Positions 8,356 through 17,833 of a DNA stretch of 64,000 nucleotides are shown here, piece after piece. Position 1 is the stretch's first letter; every line of letters begins with the position of its first letter. The translations under genes were made by a program, and so were the position numbers. The stretch is from Mycobacterium arosiense ATCC BAA-1401 = DSM 45069 (GTDB lineage: Bacteria > Actinomycetota > Actinomycetes > Mycobacteriales > Mycobacteriaceae). The notes beneath the pieces are model-generated. The model was not told the origin of the DNA, did not search any database, and saw nothing but the letters and a program-made list of their open reading frames with translations. The DNA is taken from the NCBI RefSeq assembly GCF_002086125.1, contig NZ_MVHG01000010.1, positions 1 to 64,000 of the forward strand, given 5' to 3'.

Positions 8356-9714
8356 TCATGGCGACGCACCGTCTTCCGGGAAGCGTTCCGGATGGTGAAA
8401 GTCGTTGATGCGCGTGCCCCGGTCCAGCTGCGGCGGCGGGATCCACTGGGTACGGCCCCGGGGCGTTTTGCTTGTCCGCCAGCCTCTTCCGACCAGCTTG
8501 TGATGCGGCGCGCAGGCGAACGTGAGGTTGTTCGCGTCGGTCGCGCCGCCGGCGACCCACTCGTCGCAATGATGCACTTCGCACCAATAGCCGGGTGCGT
8601 CGCAGCCCGGGTGAGTGCAGCCGCGGTCGTGCGCGTACAAGACGATGCGCTGATCCGGTGTGGCGATGCGCCGCGACCGGCCGAGATACAGTGGGCGGCG
8701 GGAGTGCTCGTCGAAAACGGCGAGGTAATGGTAGGCGTGGCGGGCCATCCGGATCACGTCGCACATCGGTAGCAGAGTTCCGCCGCCGGTCACCGCGCGT
8801 CCGGCGGCCGACGTGAGTTCCTGCAGGGTGGTGGACACGATGACGGTCACCGGCAATCCGTTGTGCTGACCGAGTTTTGGATCACCCAGCTGGCCGCGCA
8901 CCAGGGCGTTGAGTGCGTCGTGCTGGCGCTGCGCGGGACTGCGCACATCGCGCCGGGCGTGCTCGTCGTCGGGTTCACCTGCGACGCAAGGCGTTTCGTC
9001 GTCGGGGTTGCACATCCCGGGGGCCGCGAACCGGGACATCCAGGCGTCGAGGTTGGCCCGCAGCTCGGGCGAGGCGATCAGCTTCGCGACGCTCATCCCG
9101 TCGGGCCGTTGGCCGCACCAGGTGAAGCCACGCTGGCGCACGCGGTCGGCGTCGGAGAACTTCCCGTCGGGATTGATCCGCAGCGCGCACTGGTGTGCGA
9201 TCTTCTGCAGTTGATCGGGCCGCAGCCGGATGGCCTGATCGGCCAGGAATCGTTCGGCGCTGTGCACCGTGGCAGCGGGGATGGAGTTCGGGAGATCCCG
9301 GACGAACGTTTGGATGACGCGGAGGTGCTGGCCGTCGAGCAGCCCGTCTCGCCACGCCGCGGCGGTGGCCGGCAGCTGCGGCGGCAGCTCCTGGCCGGTA
9401 AGGGTCAGGCGCGGCGACAACTCGGTGGCGTCGCGAAGCCGTCGGCACGCCTCGGCATAGCTGATCCGCAGCCAGTCGGCGAGCACTTTGTGCAGCGGGC
9501 CGCCGACGGCGGCGGGATCCTCTTTTGCCAACCCCGCGATCACGTCGTGGCTGAGCGCGATCTGTCGCCGGCGCGAGGCTTCCATTCGTTCGAGTACGCG
9601 CAGCCGAACGGCGGGGCTCAGCGCGTCGAAGTTCAGGCCGCGGATCGCCGCGTCGGCCGCGTCCTGGGCATCCAGCGCGGCGGACACCTCGGCCGGGACT
9701 TCGATCGAATGCAT
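8356..9714 (-). CDS. 13E12-repeat family protein: DUF222 plus HNH endonuclease domain
   Basis: 452 residues. The N-terminal two thirds is the DUF222 helical domain typical of the mycobacterial 13E12 (REP13E12) family. The C-terminus carries a complete HNH nuclease motif (CTHPGCD, CEVHHCDEW, NNL, APHHKL) with paired zinc-type cysteines. Such genes are present in many copies in mycobacteria, and some are known LexA targets. Here a near-consensus LexA box covers the start codon (9705-9720). The gene is convergent with the Rieske operon (5-bp gap). Function is presumed DNA cleavage during DNA damage or mobile-element activity, but is not established. Confidence 0.88.
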   Translation of the reverse strand: MHSIEVPAEVSAALDAQDAADAAIRGLNFDALSPAVRLRVLERMEASRRRQIALSHDVIAGLAKEDPAAVGGPLHKVLADWLRISYAEACRRLRDATELSPRLTLTGQELPPQLPATAAAWRDGLLDGQHLRVIQTFVRDLPNSIPAATVHSAERFLADQAIRLRPDQLQKIAHQCALRINPDGKFSDADRVRQRGFTWCGQRPDGMSVAKLIASPELRANLDAWMSRFAAPGMCNPDDETPCVAGEPDDEHARRDVRSPAQRQHDALNALVRGQLGDPKLGQHNGLPVTVIVSTTLQELTSAAGRAVTGGGTLLPMCDVIRMARHAYHYLAVFDEHSRRPLYLGRSRRIATPDQRIVLYAHDRGCTHPGCDAPGYWCEVHHCDEWVAGGATDANNLTFACAPHHKLVGRGWRTSKTPRGRTQWIPPPQLDRGTRINDFHHPERFPEDGASP

Positions 9715-9720
9715 GTTCGA
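9705..9720. promoter_or_regulatory. LexA (SOS) box over the HNH gene start
   Basis: TCGAATGCATGTTCGA differs from the mycobacterial SOS box TCGAAC-N4-GTTCGA at one position. It overlaps the start codon of the minus-strand HNH gene (9712-9714), so LexA would block initiation directly and DNA damage would release it. Confidence 0.75.
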
Positions 9721-9864
9721 ATGTTAGGCGGATCGCGGACCTTAAGCCACCTGCAAAGCGCCGCCTGTGGATGAACCGCGGACTGTGGACAACGCACCCC
9801 GGTGAGGCGGGCCTGACGACGGTCCCGCGTTTTGCGTGGCAGTGCTGCGGGGTAGCCACCAACG

Positions 9865-10425
9865 GTGCGCGCGAGATCTGTAGTTGCGGCCGCCGCGGTC
9901 GCCGTGGTCATCGCCGCATGCTCATGTCCCACCGGTTTGGCCGACACCATGCCGGACACTCCGCCGTTCCCGATCGGTCAGGTGGGTGTGCCCGTGCATG
10001 CGCGGGCGGCCAGCGGGGCGACGGCTGACATCACTGTCAACAGTGCAACGTGGTTTCCGCCGGGGTGCGCCTCTCATTTCGCGAATCCGACGCCTGACTC
10101 CGCATGCAACGTTGTAGAACTGACCATCACCGCGACGTCCCATCGATTCTTCAAGGTCGACCACTCCTACGTATTCGCCGGATACGGCGGCGGTAATCAG
10201 CCATGGACCCATCCCGACGATGCGCCCCAGCCCTCGACGCTAGCGGTCGACTACCGAAGGCTCGAGAAGATGCCGCCGCTGCAATCGGGCGGCCTTCACG
10301 ACGGGCAGACTGCACACGGATTCGTCGGGTTCGTCATGCCGACCGCAGGCGAGGTGTACATCACGATCAACGATCCCGAGCAGCACGCCGCCTACACCGA
10401 AGCGGGCTTTATCGTCCACACCTGA
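9865..10425 (+). CDS. Exported conserved protein, MPT63/DUF1942-like or similar beta-sandwich
   Basis: 186 residues starting at GTG. A hydrophobic signal sequence covers residues 5-27. The segment VIAAC could act as a lipobox, or cleavage may follow LADT. The mature part (VELTITATS, AHGFVGFVMPTAGEVYITIND) has the alternating pattern of a small beta-sandwich, reminiscent of secreted mycobacterial Ig-like proteins, with cysteines near residues 70 and 82. Assignment to a named family is tentative. It stands alone between the divergent HNH gene and dapB. Confidence 0.7.
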   Translation: MRARSVVAAAAVAVVIAACSCPTGLADTMPDTPPFPIGQVGVPVHARAASGATADITVNSATWFPPGCASHFANPTPDSACNVVELTITATSHRFFKVDHSYVFAGYGGGNQPWTHPDDAPQPSTLAVDYRRLEKMPPLQSGGLHDGQTAHGFVGFVMPTAGEVYITINDPEQHAAYTEAGFIVHT

Positions 10426-10437
10426 TCGGCCAGGTAA

Positions 10438-11199
<762 letters not shown>

Positions 11200-11204
11200 T
11201 TCTC

Positions 11205-11251
11205 GAGTTGCAATGACCCCCGGATCTGCAATGACCCCCGATCTGCAATGA
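11205..11251 (+). promoter_or_regulatory. Triplicated start-codon repeat and mini-ORF before the membrane gene
   Basis: A 17-18 bp unit centred on TGCAATGACC(CCCG) occurs three times, placing ATG at 11213, 11231 and 11248. The first two ATGs share one frame and encode a 12-residue mini-ORF (MTPGSAMTPDLQ). Its TGA (11249-11251) overlaps the gene start at 11248 as ATGA, giving a likely translational coupling. Confidence 0.65.
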
Positions 11252-11703
11252 CCAAAGCGCTGCGCACCCAATTGCTCGTCGCCTTCATGTGCGTCGCGCT
11301 GTTGGTGTACTTCGTGCTGTTGGGGCGGGTGGCCGTCGCGATGATCGGCTCCGGCCGGGCCGCCGCAGTCGGCCTCGGACTGGCGGTGTTGATCCTGCCC
11401 GCGATCGGGCTGTGGGCGATGGTCGCCACCCTGCGCGCGGGATTCGCGCACCAGAAGCTGGCCCGGCTGATCGCGGCCGACGGAATGGAACTGGACACCA
11501 GCGCGCTGCCGCGCCGGCCGTCGGGCCGCATCCGGCGCGACGCGGCCGACGAACTGTTCGCCGCGGTGCGCTGCGAAGTGCAGGACCATCCCGAGGACTG
11601 GCGACGCTGGTATCGGCTGGCCCGCGCCTACGACTACGCCGGGGATCGCCGCCGCGCGCGCGAGGCGATGAGGACCGCGGTCGACCTGCAGGGCCGCCAG
11701 TGA
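11248..11703 (+). CDS. Conserved two-helix membrane protein (Rv2772c-like)
   Basis: 151 residues with two transmembrane helices (about 8-30 and 38-60), then a cytoplasmic charged tail with a helical repeat-like stretch (WRRWYRLARAYDYAGDRRRAREAMRTA) resembling a single TPR unit. Position directly after dapB and before the flavodoxin-like gene matches M. tuberculosis Rv2772c. No function is known. The start is inside the third copy of a tandem repeat, and the stop overlaps the next gene by GTGA. Confidence 0.85.
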   Translation: MTKALRTQLLVAFMCVALLVYFVLLGRVAVAMIGSGRAAAVGLGLAVLILPAIGLWAMVATLRAGFAHQKLARLIAADGMELDTSALPRRPSGRIRRDAADELFAAVRCEVQDHPEDWRRWYRLARAYDYAGDRRRAREAMRTAVDLQGRQ

Positions 11704-12167
11704 ACGAAACACCGCGCAAGACGCTGCTGATCGTGCACCACACGCCGTCGCCGCACACCCACGAGATGTTCGAGGCGGTGGTCTCCGGTGCCACCGACCC
11801 CGACATCGAGGGCGTGGAGGTGTTGCGCCGCCCGGCGCTGACGGTCTCGCCGGCCGAGATGCTGGCCGCCGACGGTTACCTGCTGGGCACGCCCGCGAAC
11901 CTGGGCTACATTTCGGGCGCGCTGAAGCACGCGTTCGACTGCGCCTACTATCAGCTGCTCGACTCCACTCGCGGGCGACCGTTCGGGCTCTACCTGCACG
12001 GCAACGAGGGCACCGAGGGCGCCGAGCGTGCCGTCGACACCATCACCACCGGGCTGGGCTGGTCCAAAGCCGCTGCGAACGTGGTGGTTTCGGGCAAGCC
12101 GAGCAAGGATGAGCTGCAAGCGTGCTGGGAGCTCGGGGCGACGGTCGCCGCGCAGTTGATGGAGTGA
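11700..12167 (+). CDS. Flavodoxin / NADPH-dependent FMN reductase-like protein (Rv2771c-like)
   Basis: 155 residues with a flavodoxin fold: an N-terminal phosphate-binding segment (LIVHHTPSPHTHEMFEAV), a middle loop (GYLLGTPANLGYISGALKHAFD) and a third flavin-contacting region (GLYLHGNEGTEGA). It is probably a small FMN-binding redox protein in the cytoplasm. Synteny with M. tuberculosis Rv2771c supports the assignment. It starts at GTG 11700, overlapping the previous stop. It converges with the thioesterase gene after 7 bp. Confidence 0.85.
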   Translation: MNETPRKTLLIVHHTPSPHTHEMFEAVVSGATDPDIEGVEVLRRPALTVSPAEMLAADGYLLGTPANLGYISGALKHAFDCAYYQLLDSTRGRPFGLYLHGNEGTEGAERAVDTITTGLGWSKAAANVVVSGKPSKDELQACWELGATVAAQLME

Positions 12168-12174
12168 GGGTCGC

Positions 12175-13017
12175 CTAGGCGTGGGTTCCCTTGAACGCGC
12201 CGGCGGGCTGGGCCACCGCCAGTGCGGAGCTGGTGCCGAGCGGGCCGTGCTGGTCGAACAGCGTCGCGGCGCCGGTGGCGACCCCGGCCGTACCGTAGTG
12301 GCTCTGCGCGGCCAGGCCGACGAATTCGCCGTCGGGCAGCCGGCTCGCGGTGACGGTGTAGTCGGCGTTGATGTAACGCAATCCGCTTGTGCCCCAATGC
12401 GTGAGCGAGCTGGTGATGTCCCCGACGAACGCCAGGCGGGTGAACGGCGTCAGGGCGTAGTCGTGCACCATCGGGCGAAACACCCGCGCCCATGCGAACT
12501 TCTGGGCATGACACTGCTCCCACTCGCCGGCGGCGATGCCGGGGCTGCCCTCGCGCGTCGCCCCGTATCCCCAGATATGGAACGGCATGTCGGTCGGAAA
12601 ACCGTCCTGGGAAGCGGGCAGCGGCGGCATCTCGACCGGAAGCGACCACACCTGGCCCTCGGGATGCTCACCGCGGCGCAAGAACAGCGCGCTGGCACGC
12701 GCGACGATGGTGTCGCGCTGCATCAAGGCGGCGTCGACCAGCCTGATCCGCCGGCCTTCCCGCTGGACCGAAGTCCGGATCTGCACCGGCAGCAGCAGGG
12801 CCGGCCGGATCAGGTCGACGGTCAGACGGGCGGGCTGAAAGTCGGGATCGATGCCCGATTGCTCTATTCCCCAAGCCAACAGCCCGCCGACGATCTGGCC
12901 GCCCATCGCCGCCCCCCACGGGCCTTGGGTCATCGCGCCCGGAACAAAGGAGTCGCCGTCTACCGTGAAAAACGCCTCGGGCATGATGGCGGAATCCTCG
13001 ATCGTCACCGCTATCAC
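12175..13017 (-). CDS. Acyl-CoA thioesterase-like hot-dog protein
   Basis: 280 residues with the double hot-dog pattern of the thioesterase-like superfamily (PF13622/TesB-like). An N-terminal GPWGAAMGGQIVGGLLA helix and a C-terminal GLRYINADYTVTASRLPDGEFVGLAAQ half are separated by a linker. It probably hydrolyses or binds acyl-CoA. It is divergent from the acyl-CoA ligase gene (29-bp gap between starts), a sign of shared control with the carboxylase island. An internal ATG at 12984 (MPEAFFTVDG) is an alternative start. Confidence 0.78.
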   Translation of the reverse strand: MIAVTIEDSAIMPEAFFTVDGDSFVPGAMTQGPWGAAMGGQIVGGLLAWGIEQSGIDPDFQPARLTVDLIRPALLLPVQIRTSVQREGRRIRLVDAALMQRDTIVARASALFLRRGEHPEGQVWSLPVEMPPLPASQDGFPTDMPFHIWGYGATREGSPGIAAGEWEQCHAQKFAWARVFRPMVHDYALTPFTRLAFVGDITSSLTHWGTSGLRYINADYTVTASRLPDGEFVGLAAQSHYGTAGVATGAATLFDQHGPLGTSSALAVAQPAGAFKGTHA

Positions 13018-13046
13018 GATAGGGCAGCGGGATAGTAAGGACCGGC

Positions 13047-14579
13047 ATGCCTGTAGTCATCGAAATTCCGCGCGGCGCCAACCCGTTCCCGACGACCGGT
13101 GTGTCCCGCGGCCCCGACGGCATACCGCGCTACGACGAGCTCCCGGTCACCCTGCTCGACATGCTCGCCGAACACGTCGACGCCCGCCCGGACGCCGAAG
13201 CCCTGGTCGAGCTGGGCGGCGGCCGGCTGACGTACCGGCAGCTCTGGGACCGCGCGGCGCGAGTCGCCGGCGGCCTGCGCGCCGGCGGCCTGCGGCGGGG
13301 TGACCGCGTCGCGGTGCGTTACCCCGCCGGCATCGACTGGGCCCTGGCGTTCTGGGGCATCGTGATGGCCGGTGGCGTTGCGGTGGCGGTCAATACGCGC
13401 TCGGCGGGCCCGGAGGTCGAGTTCGTCCTTTCCGACTCCTGCGCGCGGGTGGACCTGGTGCCCGACGCGCCGCTGCCCGACGGCCGGCCGTACGTCACCG
13501 AGCAGCTTGGCCGCGCCGACACGGCCGCGCTGTTCTACACCTCGGGGACCACCGGCCACCCCAAGGGTGTGCCGACCACGCATGAGGCGTTCTTGACCAA
13601 CACCGAGAACGCGATCCGCTGTCTGCAACAGCCGCGGGACCTTGGCGAGGCGATGCGCACGCTGATCTCGGTGCCGCTGTTTCACGTGACCGGTTGCAAC
13701 ACCCAGCTGCTGGCCGCGGCCCGGCTCGGGGGAGCGTCGGTGATCATGCCCGCGCTCAACCTGGACGCGCTGCTCGCCACGCTGACCGCCGAGCGCATCT
13801 CGGTCATGGTCACCGTTCCGGCGGTCTATTCATTGTTGTTGCGCGACAAGGGTTTTGCCGCACTCGACACGTCGGGAGTGCGGTGGGTGGGCTACGGCGG
13901 GGCCCCGATAGCCCCGTCGCTCGTGCGGTCGGTGAAGAACGCATTCGGCCACGCCACGGTGTTCAACGGCTACGGGATGACGGAGACGGCATCACTGATG
14001 ACCGTGCTCCCCGACGCCGAGGCAATCGAGCACGCCGACTCCGTCGGGTACGCGGTGCCGTCGGTGGACCTGGGGGTGATCCCGCTCGGCCACGATCCCG
14101 GCGTGGGCGAGCTGGTGGCGCGGGGCGCCAACGTGACCGCCGGCTATTGGAACCGGCCCGAAGCCACCGCCACCACCTTCGCGGACGGCTGGCTGCACAC
14201 GGGCGACGTGGTGCGCGTCGACGATGCGGGCCGGGTGCACATCGTCGACCGGCTCAAGGACATCATCAACCGCGGCGGCGAAAACGTCTCCAGCGTCGAG
14301 GTGGAGGCGGTGCTGCTGGCGGCGCCCCACGTGGCGGACGCTTGCGTGCTAGGGGTTTCCGACGAGGTCATGGGGGAGAAGGTGGGGGCGGTGCTGTTCG
14401 GCGGCGGCGAGGAGATCGACGTGCGGGCGGTACTCGACCACTGCCGCGGCCAGCTGGCCGATTTCAAAGTGCCGCAATACGTCACGGTGGTCGACACCGC
14501 GCTGCCGCGCAATGCCGGCGGCAAACTGCTCAAGGGCAAGCTCCGCGAGCAGGTGCAGTGGGGCGAGCCGCTGCGATGA
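13047..14579 (+). CDS. Acyl-CoA synthetase (AMP-forming, FadD-type)
   Basis: 510 residues of the ANL superfamily, which activates a carboxylic acid to acyl-CoA with ATP. Core motifs are in order: FYTSGTTGHPKG (AMP-binding), NGYGMTETA, GWLHTGDVV, DRLKDIINRGGENV (hinge) and the C-terminal lysine motif NAGGKLLKGKLR. All catalytic elements are intact. The stop overlaps the start of the carboxylase gene by ATGA, so activation and carboxylation of the same acyl-CoA is a reasonable inference. Chain-length preference cannot be read from the sequence. Confidence 0.92.
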   Translation: MPVVIEIPRGANPFPTTGVSRGPDGIPRYDELPVTLLDMLAEHVDARPDAEALVELGGGRLTYRQLWDRAARVAGGLRAGGLRRGDRVAVRYPAGIDWALAFWGIVMAGGVAVAVNTRSAGPEVEFVLSDSCARVDLVPDAPLPDGRPYVTEQLGRADTAALFYTSGTTGHPKGVPTTHEAFLTNTENAIRCLQQPRDLGEAMRTLISVPLFHVTGCNTQLLAAARLGGASVIMPALNLDALLATLTAERISVMVTVPAVYSLLLRDKGFAALDTSGVRWVGYGGAPIAPSLVRSVKNAFGHATVFNGYGMTETASLMTVLPDAEAIEHADSVGYAVPSVDLGVIPLGHDPGVGELVARGANVTAGYWNRPEATATTFADGWLHTGDVVRVDDAGRVHIVDRLKDIINRGGENVSSVEVEAVLLAAPHVADACVLGVSDEVMGEKVGAVLFGGGEEIDVRAVLDHCRGQLADFKVPQYVTVVDTALPRNAGGKLLKGKLREQVQWGEPLR

Positions 14580-17500
14580 GCGTGAGCGTGCTGGTCGCCA
14601 ATCGCGGCGAGATCGCGCTGCGCATCATCCGCACCGCAACCGAATTGGGCATGCGCACCATCGCGGTCTATGCGCAAGACGATGCCGAGAGCCCGCACGT
14701 GCACGCGGCCGACGAGGCGATCGGCCTGCCGGGCACCGGCCCGCGAGCGTATCTGGACTCCTCCGCCATGCTGGCGGCGGCGAAGAGCTCCGGTGCAGAA
14801 CTGATTCATCCCGGTTACGGATTCTTCAGTGAGAACGCCGAATTCGCCAACGCCTGCGCGGCCGGTGGCTACGCGTTTGTCGGTCCCGACGCCCGGGTGC
14901 TCGAGCTGCTCGGCAACAAGACCGCCGCCCGCGGCGCGGCCATCGCCGCCGGGGTGCCGGTGCTGCCCGCGACCGACGGCCCGAGCGGCGTCGAGGACAT
15001 CAGGGCATTCTTCGCCACTCAAGGCGGTGGCATCATGATCAAGGCCCTCGCCGGCGGCGGAGGCCGCGGGATGCGCACGGTGCACAGCGCCGATCAGATC
15101 GACGACGCCTACCGGCGCTGCGCCGCCGAAGCGCAGCTGGGATTCGGCGATCCCGCGCTGTACGCCGAGGCGCTGCTCGCCGACGCCCGCCACATCGAGG
15201 TGCAGGTGGTCGCGGCGCCGGGGCGACACCAGACGCACGCACACGCGGTCGGCGACCGCGACTGCAGCATTCAGCGGCGCTATCAGAAGCTGGTCGAAAT
15301 CGGCCCGGCCCAAGGGCTTTCGGATGACCTGCGCCGGGGCCTGCACCGGGCGGCGGTGCGGTTGTGCGCGCGCGTGGGGCTGCGCGGGCTGGCCACCGTC
15401 GAGTTCCTGGTCACCGGCGAAGGCTTCGTGTTTCTGGAGGTCAACCCGCGAATCCAGGTCGAGCACACGGTCACCGAGGAAACCACCGGGCTCGACCTGG
15501 TGGCCGTTCAACTTGCCATCGCGCAGGGCGCGTCCTTCTACCAGCTGGGGCTGCCAGCCGGAATCGCCTCCGACGGCCTGGAAGTGATCGGCGAGCCGGC
15601 CGCCCGCCACGGCATCGCCCTTCAGCTCAGGGTCAACACGGAGACCTTCGGGCCCGACTTCTCCGTCGTGCCCTCGGCGGGCACGCTCACGGTGTTCTGT
15701 CCGCCCAGCGGTCCCGGCGTGCGCGTCGACACCTATGGCCGGGCGGGATTGGCGATAGGCCCCCAATACGACTCGCTGTTGGCCAAGGTCATCGTCTCTG
15801 TGCATGGATCGTCCACAGTGCACGGGTCATCGTGGCGGGCCGCGGTGCGCAAGGCCCGCACCGCCCTGGCCGAGTTCAGCATCGAGGGTGTCCACACGAA
15901 CATCGCCTTCCTGCGCGAGCTGTTGAGCGACGATCGCCTCGAATCCGGTTGGGTGAGCACCGGTTTCCTCGACGAGAAGCTTCCCGAGCTGGCCCACGCC
16001 GCACTGTCGCGCCAGCAAGAACCCAGAGCGGCGGCGATCGAGCTTTATCCCGGCGAGGACGTGCTGCGCGCTCAGCTGGCCGGCACCGTGGTCGAAGTGG
16101 CGTCCGAGGGTGCCGAGTACGCCGCGGGCAGCCAACTGGTTGTCCTGGAAGCGATGAAGATGCAGCACGTGCTTCCCGCGCCGGACGCGCTGCGGACCGT
16201 CCGGATCCTGGTGACACCCGGTCAGGTGGTCGGGACCGGAGATCCGCTGTTGGTCTTCACCCGCACCGCGAACGCCGATGACGGCGAATCTATCTCGGCG
16301 GCAATGGATCTCGACCGCCCGCGCGCGGACCTCGATGAGGTTGCGCACCGGCATTCGCTGACCCTCGACGCGGGCCGCGAGGCCGTCGTCGCCGAACGGC
16401 ACCGGCGGGGCCGCCGCACCGCGCGGGAGAACATCGCCGATCTCATCGATCCCGACAGCTTCGTCGAATACGGTGCACTGACCATCGCGGCCCAGCGCAG
16501 CCGCCGCTCGGAAGAAGACCTGATCGTCAACACCCCGGCCGACGGGCTGGTCGCCGGGCTGGCCACCATCGGCGCGGACCGGTTCGGGCGCGCCGCGGCG
16601 CAGGCCGTCGTGGTGTCCTACGACTACACCGTGCTGGCCGGCACGCAGGGCATGCGCAATCACGCCAAAACCGACCGCGTGTTCGATCTCGCCGCGCGAA
16701 AGCGGTTGCCCGTCGTGCTGTTCGCCGAGGGCGGCGGCGGCCGGCCGGGCGACACCGACGTCGGCGGCGCCGCCGGTCTGGACGTGCCGACCTTCCGGAT
16801 GCTCGCGGCGTTGAGTGGCAAGGTGCCGCTGGTCTCGATCGTCTCGGGCCGTTGCTTCGCCGGCAATGCGGCGCTGGCCGGGCTCTGCGACGTGATCATC
16901 GCGACCCCGGACGCGAATATCGGGATGGGCGGCCCGGCGATGATCGAGGGCGGCGGGCTGGGCGCGTATCCGCCCGAGGCGATCGGGCCGATCGGGGTGC
17001 AGCGCCGCAACGGAGTGGTCAGCCTGGTGGCTCGCGACGAATCTCACGCGGTCGCGCTGGCCAAGCAATACCTGTCGTACTTCCAGGGCGCGCTGAGCGA
17101 CTGGACAGCACCCGATCCGCGGCTGGCCCGGCATGTGGTGCCGCAGAACCGGTTACGCGCGTACGACGTGCACCGCGCGATCGAATCGATCGTCGACGCC
17201 GGCTCGGTGCTTGCGCTGCGAACAGATGACGGCGTGGGAATTGTCACCGCCCTGGTTCGGGTCGAGGGAGTGCCCTACGGGTTGATCGCCAACAGCACCC
17301 ACCACCTCGGTGGCGCAATCGATGCCGAGGCGGCCGACAAGGCCGGCGACTTCCTGGCTCTCTGCGAATCGTTTGGGTTGCCGGTGATCTCGCTGTGCGA
17401 CACGCCCGGCTTCATGGTGGGGCCGGACGCGGAAAAGGACGCGGCGGTCCGCCGCTTCGGCCGGATGTTCGTCCTGGGCGCCCGGCTGACGGTGCCGCTG

Positions 17501-17821
17501 GGAATGATCATCCTGCGCAAGGGTTACGGGCTCGGTGCGATGGCGATGGCCGGCGGTTCGTTCCGGGCGCCGCAGTTCACCGTCGCCTGGCCGACCGGCG
17601 AAATCGGCGGCATGGGTCTGGAAGGCGCCGTGCGCCTCGGGTTCAGCAAGGAGCTGGCGGCCGCAGCCGATCCCACCGAGCGCCAAGCGCTGTTCGATCG
17701 GCTGGTGGCCGCGGCCTACGAGCACGGCAAGGCGCTGCGGGCGGCCACCACGTTCGAGTTGGACGACGTCATAGACCCGGCAACCTCCCGGGCCTGGATC
17801 ACCAGGCTCCCGGGAGGCTGA
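14576..17821 (+). CDS. Single-chain biotin-dependent (long-chain) acyl-CoA carboxylase
   Basis: 1081 residues carry all the parts of a biotin carboxylase system in one chain. The biotin carboxylase is about 1-450 (VANRGEIALRII start, ALAGGGGRGM ATP-grasp loop, EVNPRIQVEHTVTE). The biotin carrier has EAMKM, with Lys528 as the predicted biotinylation site. The carboxyltransferase N and C domains run from about 570 (CFAGNAALAGLCDVI; CDTPGFMVG; GYGLGAMAM). This layout matches the single-chain long-chain acyl-CoA carboxylase (LCC) described from M. avium subsp. paratuberculosis. Usual mycobacterial ACCases have separate AccA and AccD chains. It starts at ATG 14576, overlapping the ligase stop. A strong hairpin covers its last codons. 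Confidence 0.93.
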   Translation: MSVSVLVANRGEIALRIIRTATELGMRTIAVYAQDDAESPHVHAADEAIGLPGTGPRAYLDSSAMLAAAKSSGAELIHPGYGFFSENAEFANACAAGGYAFVGPDARVLELLGNKTAARGAAIAAGVPVLPATDGPSGVEDIRAFFATQGGGIMIKALAGGGGRGMRTVHSADQIDDAYRRCAAEAQLGFGDPALYAEALLADARHIEVQVVAAPGRHQTHAHAVGDRDCSIQRRYQKLVEIGPAQGLSDDLRRGLHRAAVRLCARVGLRGLATVEFLVTGEGFVFLEVNPRIQVEHTVTEETTGLDLVAVQLAIAQGASFYQLGLPAGIASDGLEVIGEPAARHGIALQLRVNTETFGPDFSVVPSAGTLTVFCPPSGPGVRVDTYGRAGLAIGPQYDSLLAKVIVSVHGSSTVHGSSWRAAVRKARTALAEFSIEGVHTNIAFLRELLSDDRLESGWVSTGFLDEKLPELAHAALSRQQEPRAAAIELYPGEDVLRAQLAGTVVEVASEGAEYAAGSQLVVLEAMKMQHVLPAPDALRTVRILVTPGQVVGTGDPLLVFTRTANADDGESISAAMDLDRPRADLDEVAHRHSLTLDAGREAVVAERHRRGRRTARENIADLIDPDSFVEYGALTIAAQRSRRSEEDLIVNTPADGLVAGLATIGADRFGRAAAQAVVVSYDYTVLAGTQGMRNHAKTDRVFDLAARKRLPVVLFAEGGGGRPGDTDVGGAAGLDVPTFRMLAALSGKVPLVSIVSGRCFAGNAALAGLCDVIIATPDANIGMGGPAMIEGGGLGAYPPEAIGPIGVQRRNGVVSLVARDESHAVALAKQYLSYFQGALSDWTAPDPRLARHVVPQNRLRAYDVHRAIESIVDAGSVLALRTDDGVGIVTALVRVEGVPYGLIANSTHHLGGAIDAEAADKAGDFLALCESFGLPVISLCDTPGFMVGPDAEKDAAVRRFGRMFVLGARLTVPLGMIILRKGYGLGAMAMAGGSFRAPQFTVAWPTGEIGGMGLEGAVRLGFSKELAAAADPTERQALFDRLVAAAYEHGKALRAATTFELDDVIDPATSRAWITRLPGG
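17784..17817 (+). terminator. Strong hairpin at the 3' end of the carboxylase gene
   Basis: CCTCCCGGGCCTGG (17784-17797) pairs with CCAGGCTCCCGGGAGG (17802-17817) around a 4-nt loop, with a 2-nt bulge. It covers the final codons and sits 17 bp from the end of the convergent small-protein gene. No T-run follows, so it may be an intrinsic-like terminator or an mRNA 3' stabiliser. Confidence 0.5.
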
Positions 17822-17833
17822 GGGGTCAATCGA

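Noticed and set aside
8356..9714. Reading the HNH gene as a homing endonuclease or intron-borne element
   Set aside because: DUF222 plus HNH is the standard 13E12 family layout, and there is no split host gene or intron structure.
13694..14575. N-terminal extension of the carboxylase frame by about 294 codons
   Set aside because: It overlaps the acyl-CoA ligase in another frame and encodes Arg/Ala-rich noise; the biotin carboxylase domain begins at 14576.
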